Position numbers and translations under genes: made by a program. The notes below the pieces were generated by a model. That model did no database searches and was not told where the DNA came from. It worked only from the letters and a program-made list of their open reading frames with translations. A stretch of DNA of 64,000 nucleotides from Anaerolineales bacterium. Its GTDB lineage: Bacteria; Chloroflexota; Anaerolineae; Anaerolineales; UBA11579. This document shows positions 50,769 to 58,101 of this stretch, in pieces (the first letter of the stretch is position 1; each line of letters opens with the position of its first letter). The stretch lies in assembly GCA_019637675.1 (NCBI GenBank), contig JAHBVE010000001.1, forward strand, positions 496,001 through 560,000. Reading direction: 5' to 3'.

Positions 50769-50863
50769 ATACGCAGATTATACAGTTGTCGCTGCGGGGA
50801 TCGAATGATTAGTGCGAATTGCAGAGGGGTAACGTAGGCGCTGTCCCCTCGTTTGGGTAGTTA

Positions 50864-51292
50864 ATGAAGCATGCAAAGTATCTAGGCGCGATCGTCTTGC
50901 TGGCTTTCTCCGTAGCGGCGGATTGGGTATTCGCTGCAGAGACTGCCGATGTTGCGCAGACCTTTCAGTTCGGGCGCATGTTTGCACTCAGGTTAGTGCT
51001 TTTTATTGCCTTTTACCTTCTCGCTCTCACTTGTCTAGCTCGAGTTTGGAAGCAACCTTTTGCCCCCGCCTTTTCGATATTCCTGCTCGTGCTAGGGATC
51101 ATTGTCCTCTATGTGGCTGGAGTGCCGATCAAGCCTTTTGGCGCTCGATGGTTCCACGGTCTCACTCCACTTATGTCGCCGCTGCTGGCGCTCACTACGC
51201 ACAGTGGGGCGCTCTTTGTCGCCGCTGGCTTGCGCGGGCTGTTCACGAAGCTGCGCGCTAAGGGCAGGCAAGCCGCCAGGCAATCTGGCTGA
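50864..51292 (+). CDS. Small membrane protein of unknown function
   Basis: A 142-residue protein with about four hydrophobic segments (AIVLLAFSVAADWVFA, LRLVLFIAFYLLALTCLARV, AFSIFLLVLGIIVLYVAGV, LTPLMSPLLALTTHSGALFVAAGL) and a basic tail (TKLRAKGRQAARQ). Its codon use is less GC-biased than its neighbours. It lies before the ubiquitin-like operon but has a separate promoter region between, so I do not include it in that operon. Confidence 0.55.
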   Translation: MKHAKYLGAIVLLAFSVAADWVFAAETADVAQTFQFGRMFALRLVLFIAFYLLALTCLARVWKQPFAPAFSIFLLVLGIIVLYVAGVPIKPFGARWFHGLTPLMSPLLALTTHSGALFVAAGLRGLFTKLRAKGRQAARQSG

Positions 51293-51336
51293 CAGAACTG
51301 AAAGTTAGAGAGCAGGGGCAGCGACCTGCGTTGTGG

Positions 51337-51342
51337 TATAGT
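51337..51342 (+). promoter_or_regulatory. Putative -10 box of the ubiquitin-like operon
   Basis: TATAGT, 33 bases before ATG 51376. Overlaps the palindrome at 51342-51352 by one base. No convincing -35. Confidence 0.4.
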
Positions 51343-51352
51343 GGTCTGACCA
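51342..51352. promoter_or_regulatory. GntR/FadR-type operator candidate
   Basis: TGGTCTGACCA is a perfect palindrome around a central base and fits the TNGTNNNACNA pattern bound by FadR-group GntR regulators. It sits just downstream of the -10 box and 23 bases before the gene that encodes a GntR-type DNA-binding domain fused to E1, which suggests autoregulation. Confidence 0.5.
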
Positions 51353-51375
51353 ACAAACCACGACAGGCCGCCCAC

Positions 51376-52998
51376 ATGCCCAATTCCATCCCGCGCAAAT
51401 CCGTCCCCGAGCTTGTCGCCGGCCGCCTGGCCGCCGGCATGCTGAATGGCCAGTACCCGGCCGGCAGCCAGCTGCCGGCCGAGCGTGACCTCATCAAAGA
51501 GCTCGGCGTGGGGCGCTCTTCGCTGCGCGAGGCGCTCAAGATCCTCTCCGAGGCTGGCCTGCTCGACGCCCAGCAGGGCGTGGGCTGGTTCGTCAATGAG
51601 CTCGGCTCGGCCCGCATGCTGAAGGCGCGCCAACTGGCGGCCGAGGTTGCGCCGCCCGCGCCGGCGAAGAAGCCGGGCAAGAAGGCCAAGGCGGCCGGCG
51701 GCCCCAAGCGGCTGCCGGTGGCCAAAGAGAAGCCGCTGCATATCCCCAATCTCAAGTCTGATCGGCTGGGGACTTTCGAGTTCATCAGTTGGTGGGAGCG
51801 CGAGAAGGTGCGCGAGGCCCGCGTGATGGTGGTGGGGGCGGGGGCGCTCGGCAACGAGGTCATCAAGAACCTGACTCTGATGGGCATTGGAAATCTCTAC
51901 ATCGTGGATTTTGACAAAGTGGAAGCGGCCAACCTGAGCCGCTCGATTCTGTTCCGCGAGAAGGACCGCGGCCGTGAGAAGGCCCAGTTGGCTGCGGCGC
52001 GTGCGGTCGAGATCAATCCGGATGTGCGCGTGCAATACCTGCACGGCGATGTGACCACCGATATTGGGTTGGGCGTGTTCCGCCGCATGGACGTCATCAT
52101 CGGCTGCCTCGACAACCGCGAGGCGCGGTTGGCGGTCAATCGCTTCGCCCATTGGATGAACAAGCCCTGGGTGGACGGCGCCATCCAGGAGCTGCTCGGC
52201 CTGGCGCGCGTCTTTGTGCCGGGCGAGGGTGCCTGCTTTGAATGCACGCTGACCGAGCAGGCCCGTCGCGATCTCGCGATGCGCTACTCGTGCCCGCTGC
52301 TGGCCCGCCAGAACATCCTGCTCGGCAAGGTGCCCACAACGCCGACGATCGCATCCATCATTGGCGCCATGCAATCGCAGGAGGCGCTCAAGCTGATCCA
52401 CAACCTGCCGGTGGAGCCGGGCAAGGTGCTGCACTACAACGGCTACACCAACTTCATGCACACCACCGCCTACGTGGCCGATGCGGAGTGCGAGAGCCAC
52501 TGGATCTACGGCGATGTGACCGAACTGCCGCTGCGCGCTGAGGCCAATACGCTGGCCGAGCTGCTGGAGATCGCTCGCGGCGACCTGGGGTCGGATGCGG
52601 TGCTGGAGCTCGACCAGGAGCTGGTGCTCTCGCTCAACTGCGCCGCCTGCAACACGGTGGAGCATGTGCTCAAGCCGCTCTCGGACGTCAGCTTCGAAGC
52701 CGGGCACTGCCCCAGTTGCGGCGAGATGCGCGAGGTCAATTTGACCCATACCATCACCGGCAACGAAGACTTCCTGGAGCGCAGTCTGGCCAGCGTGGGC
52801 GTGCCCCCGCTGCACATTCTGCGCGCTACAAATGGCGCCGAATTTCGTTTCTATGAATTGAGCGGCGATCTGCCCACCGCGCTGCACTTCAATGATTTCG
52901 ATGAGGCCGTGCCCGGCCTGCACGCCCCCCGCGTGCGCCTGGGTGATGCGGTGCAGAGCGAGACGCAGGGCAGCGGCCGAGTGCACCTGATCGACTAA
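51376..52998 (+). CDS. E1-like ubiquitin-activating enzyme with N-terminal GntR domain
   Basis: A 540-residue fusion. Residues 5-75 are a GntR winged helix (ELVAGRLAAGMLNGQYPAGSQLPAERDLIKELGVGRSSLREALKILSEAGLLDAQQGVGWFV). A basic linker (97-120) leads to a ThiF/E1 adenylation domain: VMVVGAGALGN (150-160), NLSRSILF with Arg189, GREKAQ with Lys202 and GCLDNREAR with Asp246. CxxC pairs at 287/290 and 422/425 plus 445/448 suggest zinc sites. Cys306 in RYSCPLL is the candidate thioester residue. The C-terminal 85 residues may be a ubiquitin-fold domain that meets E2. Start MPNSIPRKS is chosen; the frame extends 15 codons upstream into the promoter. Confidence 0.9.
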   Translation: MPNSIPRKSVPELVAGRLAAGMLNGQYPAGSQLPAERDLIKELGVGRSSLREALKILSEAGLLDAQQGVGWFVNELGSARMLKARQLAAEVAPPAPAKKPGKKAKAAGGPKRLPVAKEKPLHIPNLKSDRLGTFEFISWWEREKVREARVMVVGAGALGNEVIKNLTLMGIGNLYIVDFDKVEAANLSRSILFREKDRGREKAQLAAARAVEINPDVRVQYLHGDVTTDIGLGVFRRMDVIIGCLDNREARLAVNRFAHWMNKPWVDGAIQELLGLARVFVPGEGACFECTLTEQARRDLAMRYSCPLLARQNILLGKVPTTPTIASIIGAMQSQEALKLIHNLPVEPGKVLHYNGYTNFMHTTAYVADAECESHWIYGDVTELPLRAEANTLAELLEIARGDLGSDAVLELDQELVLSLNCAACNTVEHVLKPLSDVSFEAGHCPSCGEMREVNLTHTITGNEDFLERSLASVGVPPLHILRATNGAEFRFYELSGDLPTALHFNDFDEAVPGLHAPRVRLGDAVQSETQGSGRVHLID

Positions 52999-53001
52999 GC
53001 C

Positions 53002-53838
53002 ATGACACATGCGGTAGCGATGAGACGATTTTTATTGGGAGACGAAAGCAGGTTCGTGGAGAGCGCACTTGGGCGCATAACCCTGTGCGTGCTTTTCGCT
53101 ACCCTGGTGGGCCTGGGGCTGACCCTGCTGTTCGTGCTGCTCACCAACTTCTCGCCGTTCCTGCTCAAGTTCGTCGTCATCATCGGCATCGGCCTGGCGG
53201 CCAGCTTCATGAGCCGCCGCGTGCTGGCCGCCCGCAGCCCTGCGCTGCGAGCGGCCACGGCCGCATTCGCCAGCGTTATCGCGCTGGCGGTGCTCAGCCC
53301 GCTGACCCTGGGCTTCGTCGGCCTCAATCTGCTGCGCAGCTATGCGATCGCGACGCCGGTCGACGCGGCCATTCAGCTGCTGGTCGCCGGGCTGGCGGTG
53401 GCCGCCGGCCAGGCCGCCTGGGCGCCGAGCCGCCGCACCGTGATGGTGGAGCCGCGCGATGTTGCGGACGTGACCGAAGTATCCGTGCCCGCACCGCCGG
53501 CGGCCCGCGTGCGTACGACTGCGCCGCGCAGCAGTTCGCCGGCCGCCAGTGCCCCTTCATTGCTGGCACGGGCGCGGGCTGGTATTTCGCGTTTTTTCAC
53601 CCCCACACCCGCTACGCGCAAGTTGCGCTCGGCGCGGCCGGCCCGCAAGCAGGCCGCCCGCGGCAGCGGCATCACGCTTAGCGCGCAGGAGCGGCATGTG
53701 TGCCCGTACTGCCTGGAGCCGGTCACCAAGCGTGACCGGCGCGGCGTAAAGATCTGCAAGGTATGCAAGACCTGGCACCACGCTGATTGCTGGGAGATCA
53801 CGGGCGTGTGCCAGGTGCCGCACGCGTTCAAGAATTGA
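53002..53838 (+). CDS. Membrane protein with C-terminal RING-like zinc domain (E3 candidate)
   Basis: A 278-residue protein. The N-terminal half has about four membrane helices (ITLCVLFATLVGLGLTLLFVLL ... LLVAGLAVAAGQAAW). A basic, disordered cytoplasmic linker follows. The last 50 residues form a RING-like treble clef: C234-x2-C237, C252-x2-C255, H259/H260, C263, C270 and H274 (VCPYCLEPV ... ICKVCKTWHHADCWEITGVC). Prokaryotic RING-type domains of this pattern occur with E1/E2/JAB genes and are proposed E3 ligases. It begins 3 bases after the E1 stop. Confidence 0.85.
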   Translation: MTHAVAMRRFLLGDESRFVESALGRITLCVLFATLVGLGLTLLFVLLTNFSPFLLKFVVIIGIGLAASFMSRRVLAARSPALRAATAAFASVIALAVLSPLTLGFVGLNLLRSYAIATPVDAAIQLLVAGLAVAAGQAAWAPSRRTVMVEPRDVADVTEVSVPAPPAARVRTTAPRSSSPAASAPSLLARARAGISRFFTPTPATRKLRSARPARKQAARGSGITLSAQERHVCPYCLEPVTKRDRRGVKICKVCKTWHHADCWEITGVCQVPHAFKN

Positions 53839-53855
53839 GTTGAGGAGAGCATTGT

Positions 53856-54701
53856 ATGGCTGACATCGAGGTAACCATCATCCTGCCCAACGGCGGCGCT
53901 CGCAAAGCTGAGCTGCCGGATGATGTCCCTGTGCGTGAATTGGTGGTCGAGCTGGCCTCGCTGCTGGCGCTGCCCACCGTAGGGCCAGACGGGCGCCCGA
54001 TGGGCTACCGTCTGGACAGCAAGGCCCTGGGCCGCGAGCTGAAAGAGGATGAGACCCTGGAAGCCGCCGAGGTGCCGGCGGAGGATCGCCTGATCCTCAC
54101 CGCGGATATCACCGCCGGCGCGGTGACGCTGGGCGAAAGCCCGCGCATGCGCCGCCTCAAGGCGGATCTGCAGCGCATGCAGGAGCTGGCCGCGCAGAGC
54201 GACCTGATCGAATTCAAAGCCGTTTCGGCCAACCCCAAAATGCCGCCGGAGACCTACATCGTCACCTACAAGTGCAAAGGCGTCATCGCCGTCAATCACA
54301 AAGGCGAACCCTTGCTGGGCGACAAGCACCAGGTCGAGATCTACCTGCATAACCAGTACCCGCAGCGCTGGCCAGGCATGAAGTGGCTGACACCGGTGTG
54401 GCATCCCAACATCAACCACTTGAACGGCACGGTGTGCGTGGATGCGGCCTGGTGGACCGCCAGCCGCTCGCTCGACCGCCTGGTCATCATGATCGGTGAG
54501 ATGGTGCAGTACAAGAATTTTCATGATGACCCCACCAAGCCGCCGTTCCCGTGGGATGCCGAGGCAGCCCGCTGGAGCCGTGGCTACCGCAAGAAGCATC
54601 CCAACTTTTTCCCCGTGGATACCCGTGAGCTGCTGCGCCCCGAGCGTGTGCATGTAAAGAAGACGCCGGAGAGGCAGAAGCCGCGGATCAAACTGAAGTG
54701 A
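53856..54701 (+). CDS. Ubiquitin-like domain fused to E2 conjugating enzyme
   Basis: A 281-residue protein. Residues 1-88 are a YukD-type ubiquitin-like domain (VTIILPNGGARKAELPDDVPVRELVVELAS ... LEAAEVPAEDRLILTADITAG). Residues 93-240 are a UBC/E2 domain with YKCKGVIAV ... VEIYLHNQYPQRWPGMKWLTPVWHPNINHLNGTVCVD; the catalytic Cys is Cys194, following the HPN motif (183-185). The C-terminus ends in KPRIKLK, also found at the end of the VWA protein in this operon. GAGGAG precedes the ATG. It would take the free Ubl from E1 and attach it to targets with the RING protein. Confidence 0.9.
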   Translation: MADIEVTIILPNGGARKAELPDDVPVRELVVELASLLALPTVGPDGRPMGYRLDSKALGRELKEDETLEAAEVPAEDRLILTADITAGAVTLGESPRMRRLKADLQRMQELAAQSDLIEFKAVSANPKMPPETYIVTYKCKGVIAVNHKGEPLLGDKHQVEIYLHNQYPQRWPGMKWLTPVWHPNINHLNGTVCVDAAWWTASRSLDRLVIMIGEMVQYKNFHDDPTKPPFPWDAEAARWSRGYRKKHPNFFPVDTRELLRPERVHVKKTPERQKPRIKLK

Positions 54702-54733
54702 TCCAAATTGCGAAACGCAAAGGAGACTGAACC

Positions 54734-55000
54734 ATGGCAGACATTCCTGTAACCGTAGTTCTACCGTCTGGGGGTAGCCGCACCGCTGAGGTGCCCAACG
54801 ATGTGGAAGTGAAGGACTTGATCCCTGAGCTGGCCACTACGCTGGAGCTGCCCACCACCGGGCCGGACGGCCGCCCGATGGGGTATCGCCTGGACAGCAA
54901 GGCCCTGGGCCGCGAGCTGAAAGAGGACGAGACCCTGGAAGCCGCCGGCGTGCCGGCGGACGACCGCCTGATCATCACCGCAGACGTCACTGCGGGCTAG
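54734..55000 (+). CDS. Free ubiquitin-like protein (YukD-type modifier)
   Basis: An 88-residue beta-grasp protein (VTVVLPSGGSRTAEVPNDVEVKDLIPELATTLEL ... DDRLIITADVTAG), nearly the same as the Ubl part of the E2 fusion over residues 42-88, but ending exactly at TAG-stop with a C-terminal Ala-Gly. No processing tail is needed for exposure of the terminal Gly. It is the likely conjugated modifier. GGAG lies before the ATG, and a strong hairpin follows the stop codon. Confidence 0.88.
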   Translation: MADIPVTVVLPSGGSRTAEVPNDVEVKDLIPELATTLELPTTGPDGRPMGYRLDSKALGRELKEDETLEAAGVPADDRLIITADVTAG

Positions 55001-55010
55001 TGCCGTTACA

Positions 55011-55042
55011 GGCTGCCCTGTGCACACGTGCACAGGGCAGCC
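55011..55042 (+). promoter_or_regulatory. 14-bp hairpin between the Ubl and JAMM genes
   Basis: A perfect stem GGCTGCCCTGTGCA with loop CACG, 10 bases after the Ubl stop and 12 before the next ATG. No T-run, so it is not a simple terminator. It may protect the 3' end of a Ubl mRNA or lower downstream expression. Confidence 0.6.
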
Positions 55043-55054
55043 ACGGCAACGCGT

Positions 55055-55936
55055 ATGAGCACAACCACCTCCGCATCCTCCAGGAAGCCGCAGGGCTTGC
55101 AGAATCCGCTGGCCGGACCGCGCCGCGCCCGCCTGCCGCTGGGCCGCGCCCAGCGCTGGCTGGCGGCGGGCGAGGACGGCACCCAGCCGGCGCTGCCGGT
55201 CTTCTTCACGCAGAGCGTGCTGAAGACCATCAAGCTGCATGCCGCCAGCGACATGGATAACGAAGTGGGCGGCTGGCTGGCCGGGCGCTGGTGCCGGGAT
55301 GCACAGGCCGGCACGGAGTTCGTGGTGGTGGAGGCGCTGCTGCCGGCGCAGCAAGTGCGCTCGGGCAGCACCTTCCTCACCTTCACGCACGACAGCCAGG
55401 TGGCGATGCTCTCGGCGCTCGAAGAGCAGTACGAGAACAAGTGCGTGGTGGGTTGGTATCACACCCATCCGCGCATGGGCATTTTTCTTTCCGGCTATGA
55501 CACCTGGCTGCACGAGCACTTCTTCCCGCAGCCCTGGCAGATCGCCCTGGTGGTGGAGCCGCATTCGCGGCAGGGCGGTTTGTTCGTGCGCAAAGATGGC
55601 GAGCTCTCGCCGCGCCGTTACAGCGGCTTCTATGAGCTGCACTCCAGCAGCATGGACAGCGTGGTGGATTGGACCAACTTGCGCGCTGAACCGCGCCCTG
55701 TCCCTGCGCAGGCTGAGACCACCGCGGCCCCTCCGCCGCCAGTGGCCGCCAAGCCTGCGGAACCCAAATCCGCGGCCGCCGTGCCGCCGACCGACGATGG
55801 CGCAACGCGGCCTATCGAGGTGAAGCGCGTGATCGCTAAGCCCACCGCGCAGCCGCCGCAGAGCGAGCCCAAGCCACCGTCGCCGGCCGCGCCCGCGCAG
55901 CCTGAGCAAGATCCCCAAACGGAGAACAAACCATGA
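55055..55936 (+). CDS. JAB/MPN (JAMM) metallopeptidase, deubiquitinase-like
   Basis: A 293-residue protein. The zinc motif is complete: Glu70 (DNEVGGWLAG), His136-x-His138 (WYHTHPRMG), Ser146 and Asp149 (FLSGYD), in the canonical HxH-x7-S-x2-D spacing. JAMM enzymes remove ubiquitin-like modifiers. A Pro/Ala/Glu-rich tail (about 220-293) follows. ATG 55055 (MSTTTSASSRKPQG) is chosen, because the longer frame begins inside the hairpin. The stop overlaps the FHA gene (ATGA). Confidence 0.9.
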   Translation: MSTTTSASSRKPQGLQNPLAGPRRARLPLGRAQRWLAAGEDGTQPALPVFFTQSVLKTIKLHAASDMDNEVGGWLAGRWCRDAQAGTEFVVVEALLPAQQVRSGSTFLTFTHDSQVAMLSALEEQYENKCVVGWYHTHPRMGIFLSGYDTWLHEHFFPQPWQIALVVEPHSRQGGLFVRKDGELSPRRYSGFYELHSSSMDSVVDWTNLRAEPRPVPAQAETTAAPPPPVAAKPAEPKSAAAVPPTDDGATRPIEVKRVIAKPTAQPPQSEPKPPSPAAPAQPEQDPQTENKP

Positions 55937-56790
55937 ACCGGATGACACGTTTGTATTACTACACCCTGCTGGGGGCCATCGGCGGTTTGATCGGCTGGCA
56001 GGCCAGCAATGTGCTCGGCCTGTCGTTCACGCAGAACGTCTACCTGAGCGAAGTCGTGGTGGGCGGGCTGATCGGCTTTTGCATCGGCGGCCTGATCGGC
56101 ATGAGCGAAGGCGCCGCGCTGCGCAGCCCGGCCTATGCGGCTCGGGCCGGCCTGACCAACGGCCTGTTCGGCGCGGTGGGCGGCGCCATCGGCCTGCCGC
56201 TGGCCGAAGCCGCCTTCCAGACCCTGGGCGGCGAAGGTTGGACGCGGGCGCTGGGCTGGGCCGTGTTCGGCGGCTTCATCGGCGCCGGGCTGGGCTTCAG
56301 CAGCGGCGCGCAGATGTGGAAGCCGGCCCTGGGCGGCCTGCTGGGCGGCGCCGTCGGCGGCGCCTTGCTGGAGCTGGCCCGCGAACGCCTGGCGGATGCG
56401 CTGATCGGCAAGGCCATTGGCCTGGGCCTGCTGGGCGCGGCCATCGGGGCGCTGATCGCCCTGGTGGTGTTGCTGCTCTCACGGGCCTGGCTCGAAGTCG
56501 TGAGCGGCAAGCTCAAAGGCACGGAGTTCGTGCTGGATAAGTTCATCCACGCCAACGGGCCGACGGCCTACGTGGGCAGCAGCGCCCTCAAAGCAGACAT
56601 CGTGCTGCCCGACCCGGATATTGACCCGCAGCACGCCATGCTGAGCGGCGGCGACACCCACATGAACATTCGTGACATGAGCCAGAAGGGCACCTTCATC
56701 AACGGGCGCAAGGTGGAGCAGGCTCGCTTGCTGGATGAGCAGGCCATCCGGGTTGGCAATACGCAACTTGTCTATCACGAGAAGAGGTAA
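55933..56790 (+). CDS. Membrane protein with C-terminal FHA domain
   Basis: A 285-residue protein. Residues 1-185 are six or more Gly/Ala-rich membrane helices with GG-repeat spacing (GGLIGFCIGGLIGMSEGAALRSP). Residues 195-285 are an FHA domain: YVGSS, PQHAML and KGTFINGRKV are the family's phosphothreonine-binding motifs. It would place a phospho-Thr reader at the membrane. It is embedded between the JAMM gene (4-base overlap) and the VWA gene (2-base gap), so it is part of the same operon. Confidence 0.88.
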   Translation: MNRMTRLYYYTLLGAIGGLIGWQASNVLGLSFTQNVYLSEVVVGGLIGFCIGGLIGMSEGAALRSPAYAARAGLTNGLFGAVGGAIGLPLAEAAFQTLGGEGWTRALGWAVFGGFIGAGLGFSSGAQMWKPALGGLLGGAVGGALLELARERLADALIGKAIGLGLLGAAIGALIALVVLLLSRAWLEVVSGKLKGTEFVLDKFIHANGPTAYVGSSALKADIVLPDPDIDPQHAMLSGGDTHMNIRDMSQKGTFINGRKVEQARLLDEQAIRVGNTQLVYHEKR

Positions 56791-56792
56791 GC

Positions 56793-57953
56793 ATGCACAC
56801 ACTCACTCGTTTAACGCTTGGCATCATCCTGGCGCTCAACCTGCTGTCCGGCCTGGCCTTTGCGCCGCTGGCGCAGGAGGAGGGCGTGCAGGTTCGTATC
56901 ACCCAGGTGGATACTTCGCAGTTCCCGCGGGTCACCTTCTTCGTCTCCGTGACCGACGCGCAGGGCAATCCCTACCCGGTCGACCCGAGCCGCCTGGTCA
57001 TCATGGAGAACGGCCAGCCCATCGCGCTCGACCAGATCGAAGGCTTTGGCGGAGTGGAAGCCCTGACCACCATGCTAGTGATGGACGTTTCCGGCAGCAT
57101 GAATCCGGGTGGCAAGCTCGACTCGGCCAAGGCAGCCGCACACCAGTTCGTGGAGCGTATGCGCTCGCAAGACCAGACCGGCCTGATCGCCTTCAATACC
57201 CAGGTGTACACCGTGCAGAGCTTGACCTCAGACCAGGCTGCCCTGCATAGCGCCATCGACAGCCTGCAGGCCGAGGACGATACGGCCATGTTCAATGCGC
57301 TGATGGCCGCCCTGGACGCGCTGGAAGGCGTGGAGGGGCGCAAGGCCATCATCGTGCTGACCGATGGCCTGGATAACTCCAGCCAGTGGGCCGCGCCGGA
57401 TGTGGTGGCGCGTGTGCAGAGTGAAGGCGCGTCCATCTCCACCGTAGGGCTGGGCACGCCGGGCGGCGACCGCATGAGCGGTATAGACCAGCCCGGCTTG
57501 CAGGATCTGGCCGGGCAGGCGGGCGGCCAATATGGCTACGCCGAGGACGAGGAGAGCCTGACCCAGCTATACACGCAGTACTCGCGCGCATTGCAGAGCG
57601 AATACCAGCTCAGCTACATCTCACCCGCCGCGCTGCGTGACGGCGTCAACCGCTCGCTGAGCGTGAGTCTGGCGCCTGCCGGGGCTGTTTCCGAAGGAAG
57701 CAGCCCTGAGGCCGAAGGCCCAGCGGCCGAAGGCCGCTACAATCCCGGCGGGCTGGTGCCCGAGGTCGAGCAGCCGGCCGCCTGGCCGCAGTTCGCCGCC
57801 ATCGTTGGCGTGCTGGCCCTGCTGGTAGCCCTGCCGCTGATCGTGGGCGGCCTGCGCCAGGACGGCGCTACCAACCCCAAGGCCAAAGCGGCCGGGCCAG
57901 ACCCGCGCCGCAAGCCGCCGGGCAAGCGGCCGCGCATCAAGCTGAAGGACTAG
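56793..57953 (+). CDS. Membrane-anchored von Willebrand factor A domain protein
   Basis: A 386-residue protein with signal peptide (LTLGIILALNLLSGLAFAPLAQ), a beta-rich start and a VWA domain with intact MIDAS (MDVSGSMN, Asp98-x-Ser100-x-Ser102; later TDGLDNSS). A C-terminal membrane helix (about 337-356) leaves a basic cytoplasmic tail ending in KRPRIKLKD. The same end is seen in the Ubl-E2 protein, from different codons. It is the last gene of the ubiquitin-like operon. Most of it lies outside the membrane and probably binds another protein. Confidence 0.9.
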   Translation: MHTLTRLTLGIILALNLLSGLAFAPLAQEEGVQVRITQVDTSQFPRVTFFVSVTDAQGNPYPVDPSRLVIMENGQPIALDQIEGFGGVEALTTMLVMDVSGSMNPGGKLDSAKAAAHQFVERMRSQDQTGLIAFNTQVYTVQSLTSDQAALHSAIDSLQAEDDTAMFNALMAALDALEGVEGRKAIIVLTDGLDNSSQWAAPDVVARVQSEGASISTVGLGTPGGDRMSGIDQPGLQDLAGQAGGQYGYAEDEESLTQLYTQYSRALQSEYQLSYISPAALRDGVNRSLSVSLAPAGAVSEGSSPEAEGPAAEGRYNPGGLVPEVEQPAAWPQFAAIVGVLALLVALPLIVGGLRQDGATNPKAKAAGPDPRRKPPGKRPRIKLKD

Positions 57954-57969
57954 CTGATCTTGAAACCTA

Positions 57970-57999
57970 CCAAAGCAGCCGCGCAAGCGGCTGCTTTGG
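57970..57999 (+). terminator. Terminator of the ubiquitin-like operon
   Basis: A perfect 13-bp stem CCAAAGCAGCCGC/GCGGCTGCTTTGG with loop GCAA, 17 bases after the VWA stop. The T-run is weak (TGTTGTGG). Confidence 0.7.
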
Positions 58000-58101
58000 T
58001 GTTGTGGGCAAGTTTTGCCCCGGTTGAAGGGTAAAATATGAACACAGGTCAGCGTCTATATTGCATATTGAGTTGACTTGACGTATTTGGATAGGAGAAT
58101 G

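Noticed and set aside
51109-53010. A 633-residue minus-strand frame opposite the E1 gene
   Set aside because: Shadow frame. The composition is His/Gln/Arg-rich without motifs, while the plus strand encodes E1 with all key residues.
53856-57953. Type VII secretion locus, because of YukD-like Ubl, FHA and membrane proteins
   Set aside because: No FtsK/EccC-type ATPase or WXG100 protein is present, and E1, E2, RING and JAMM genes point to conjugation.
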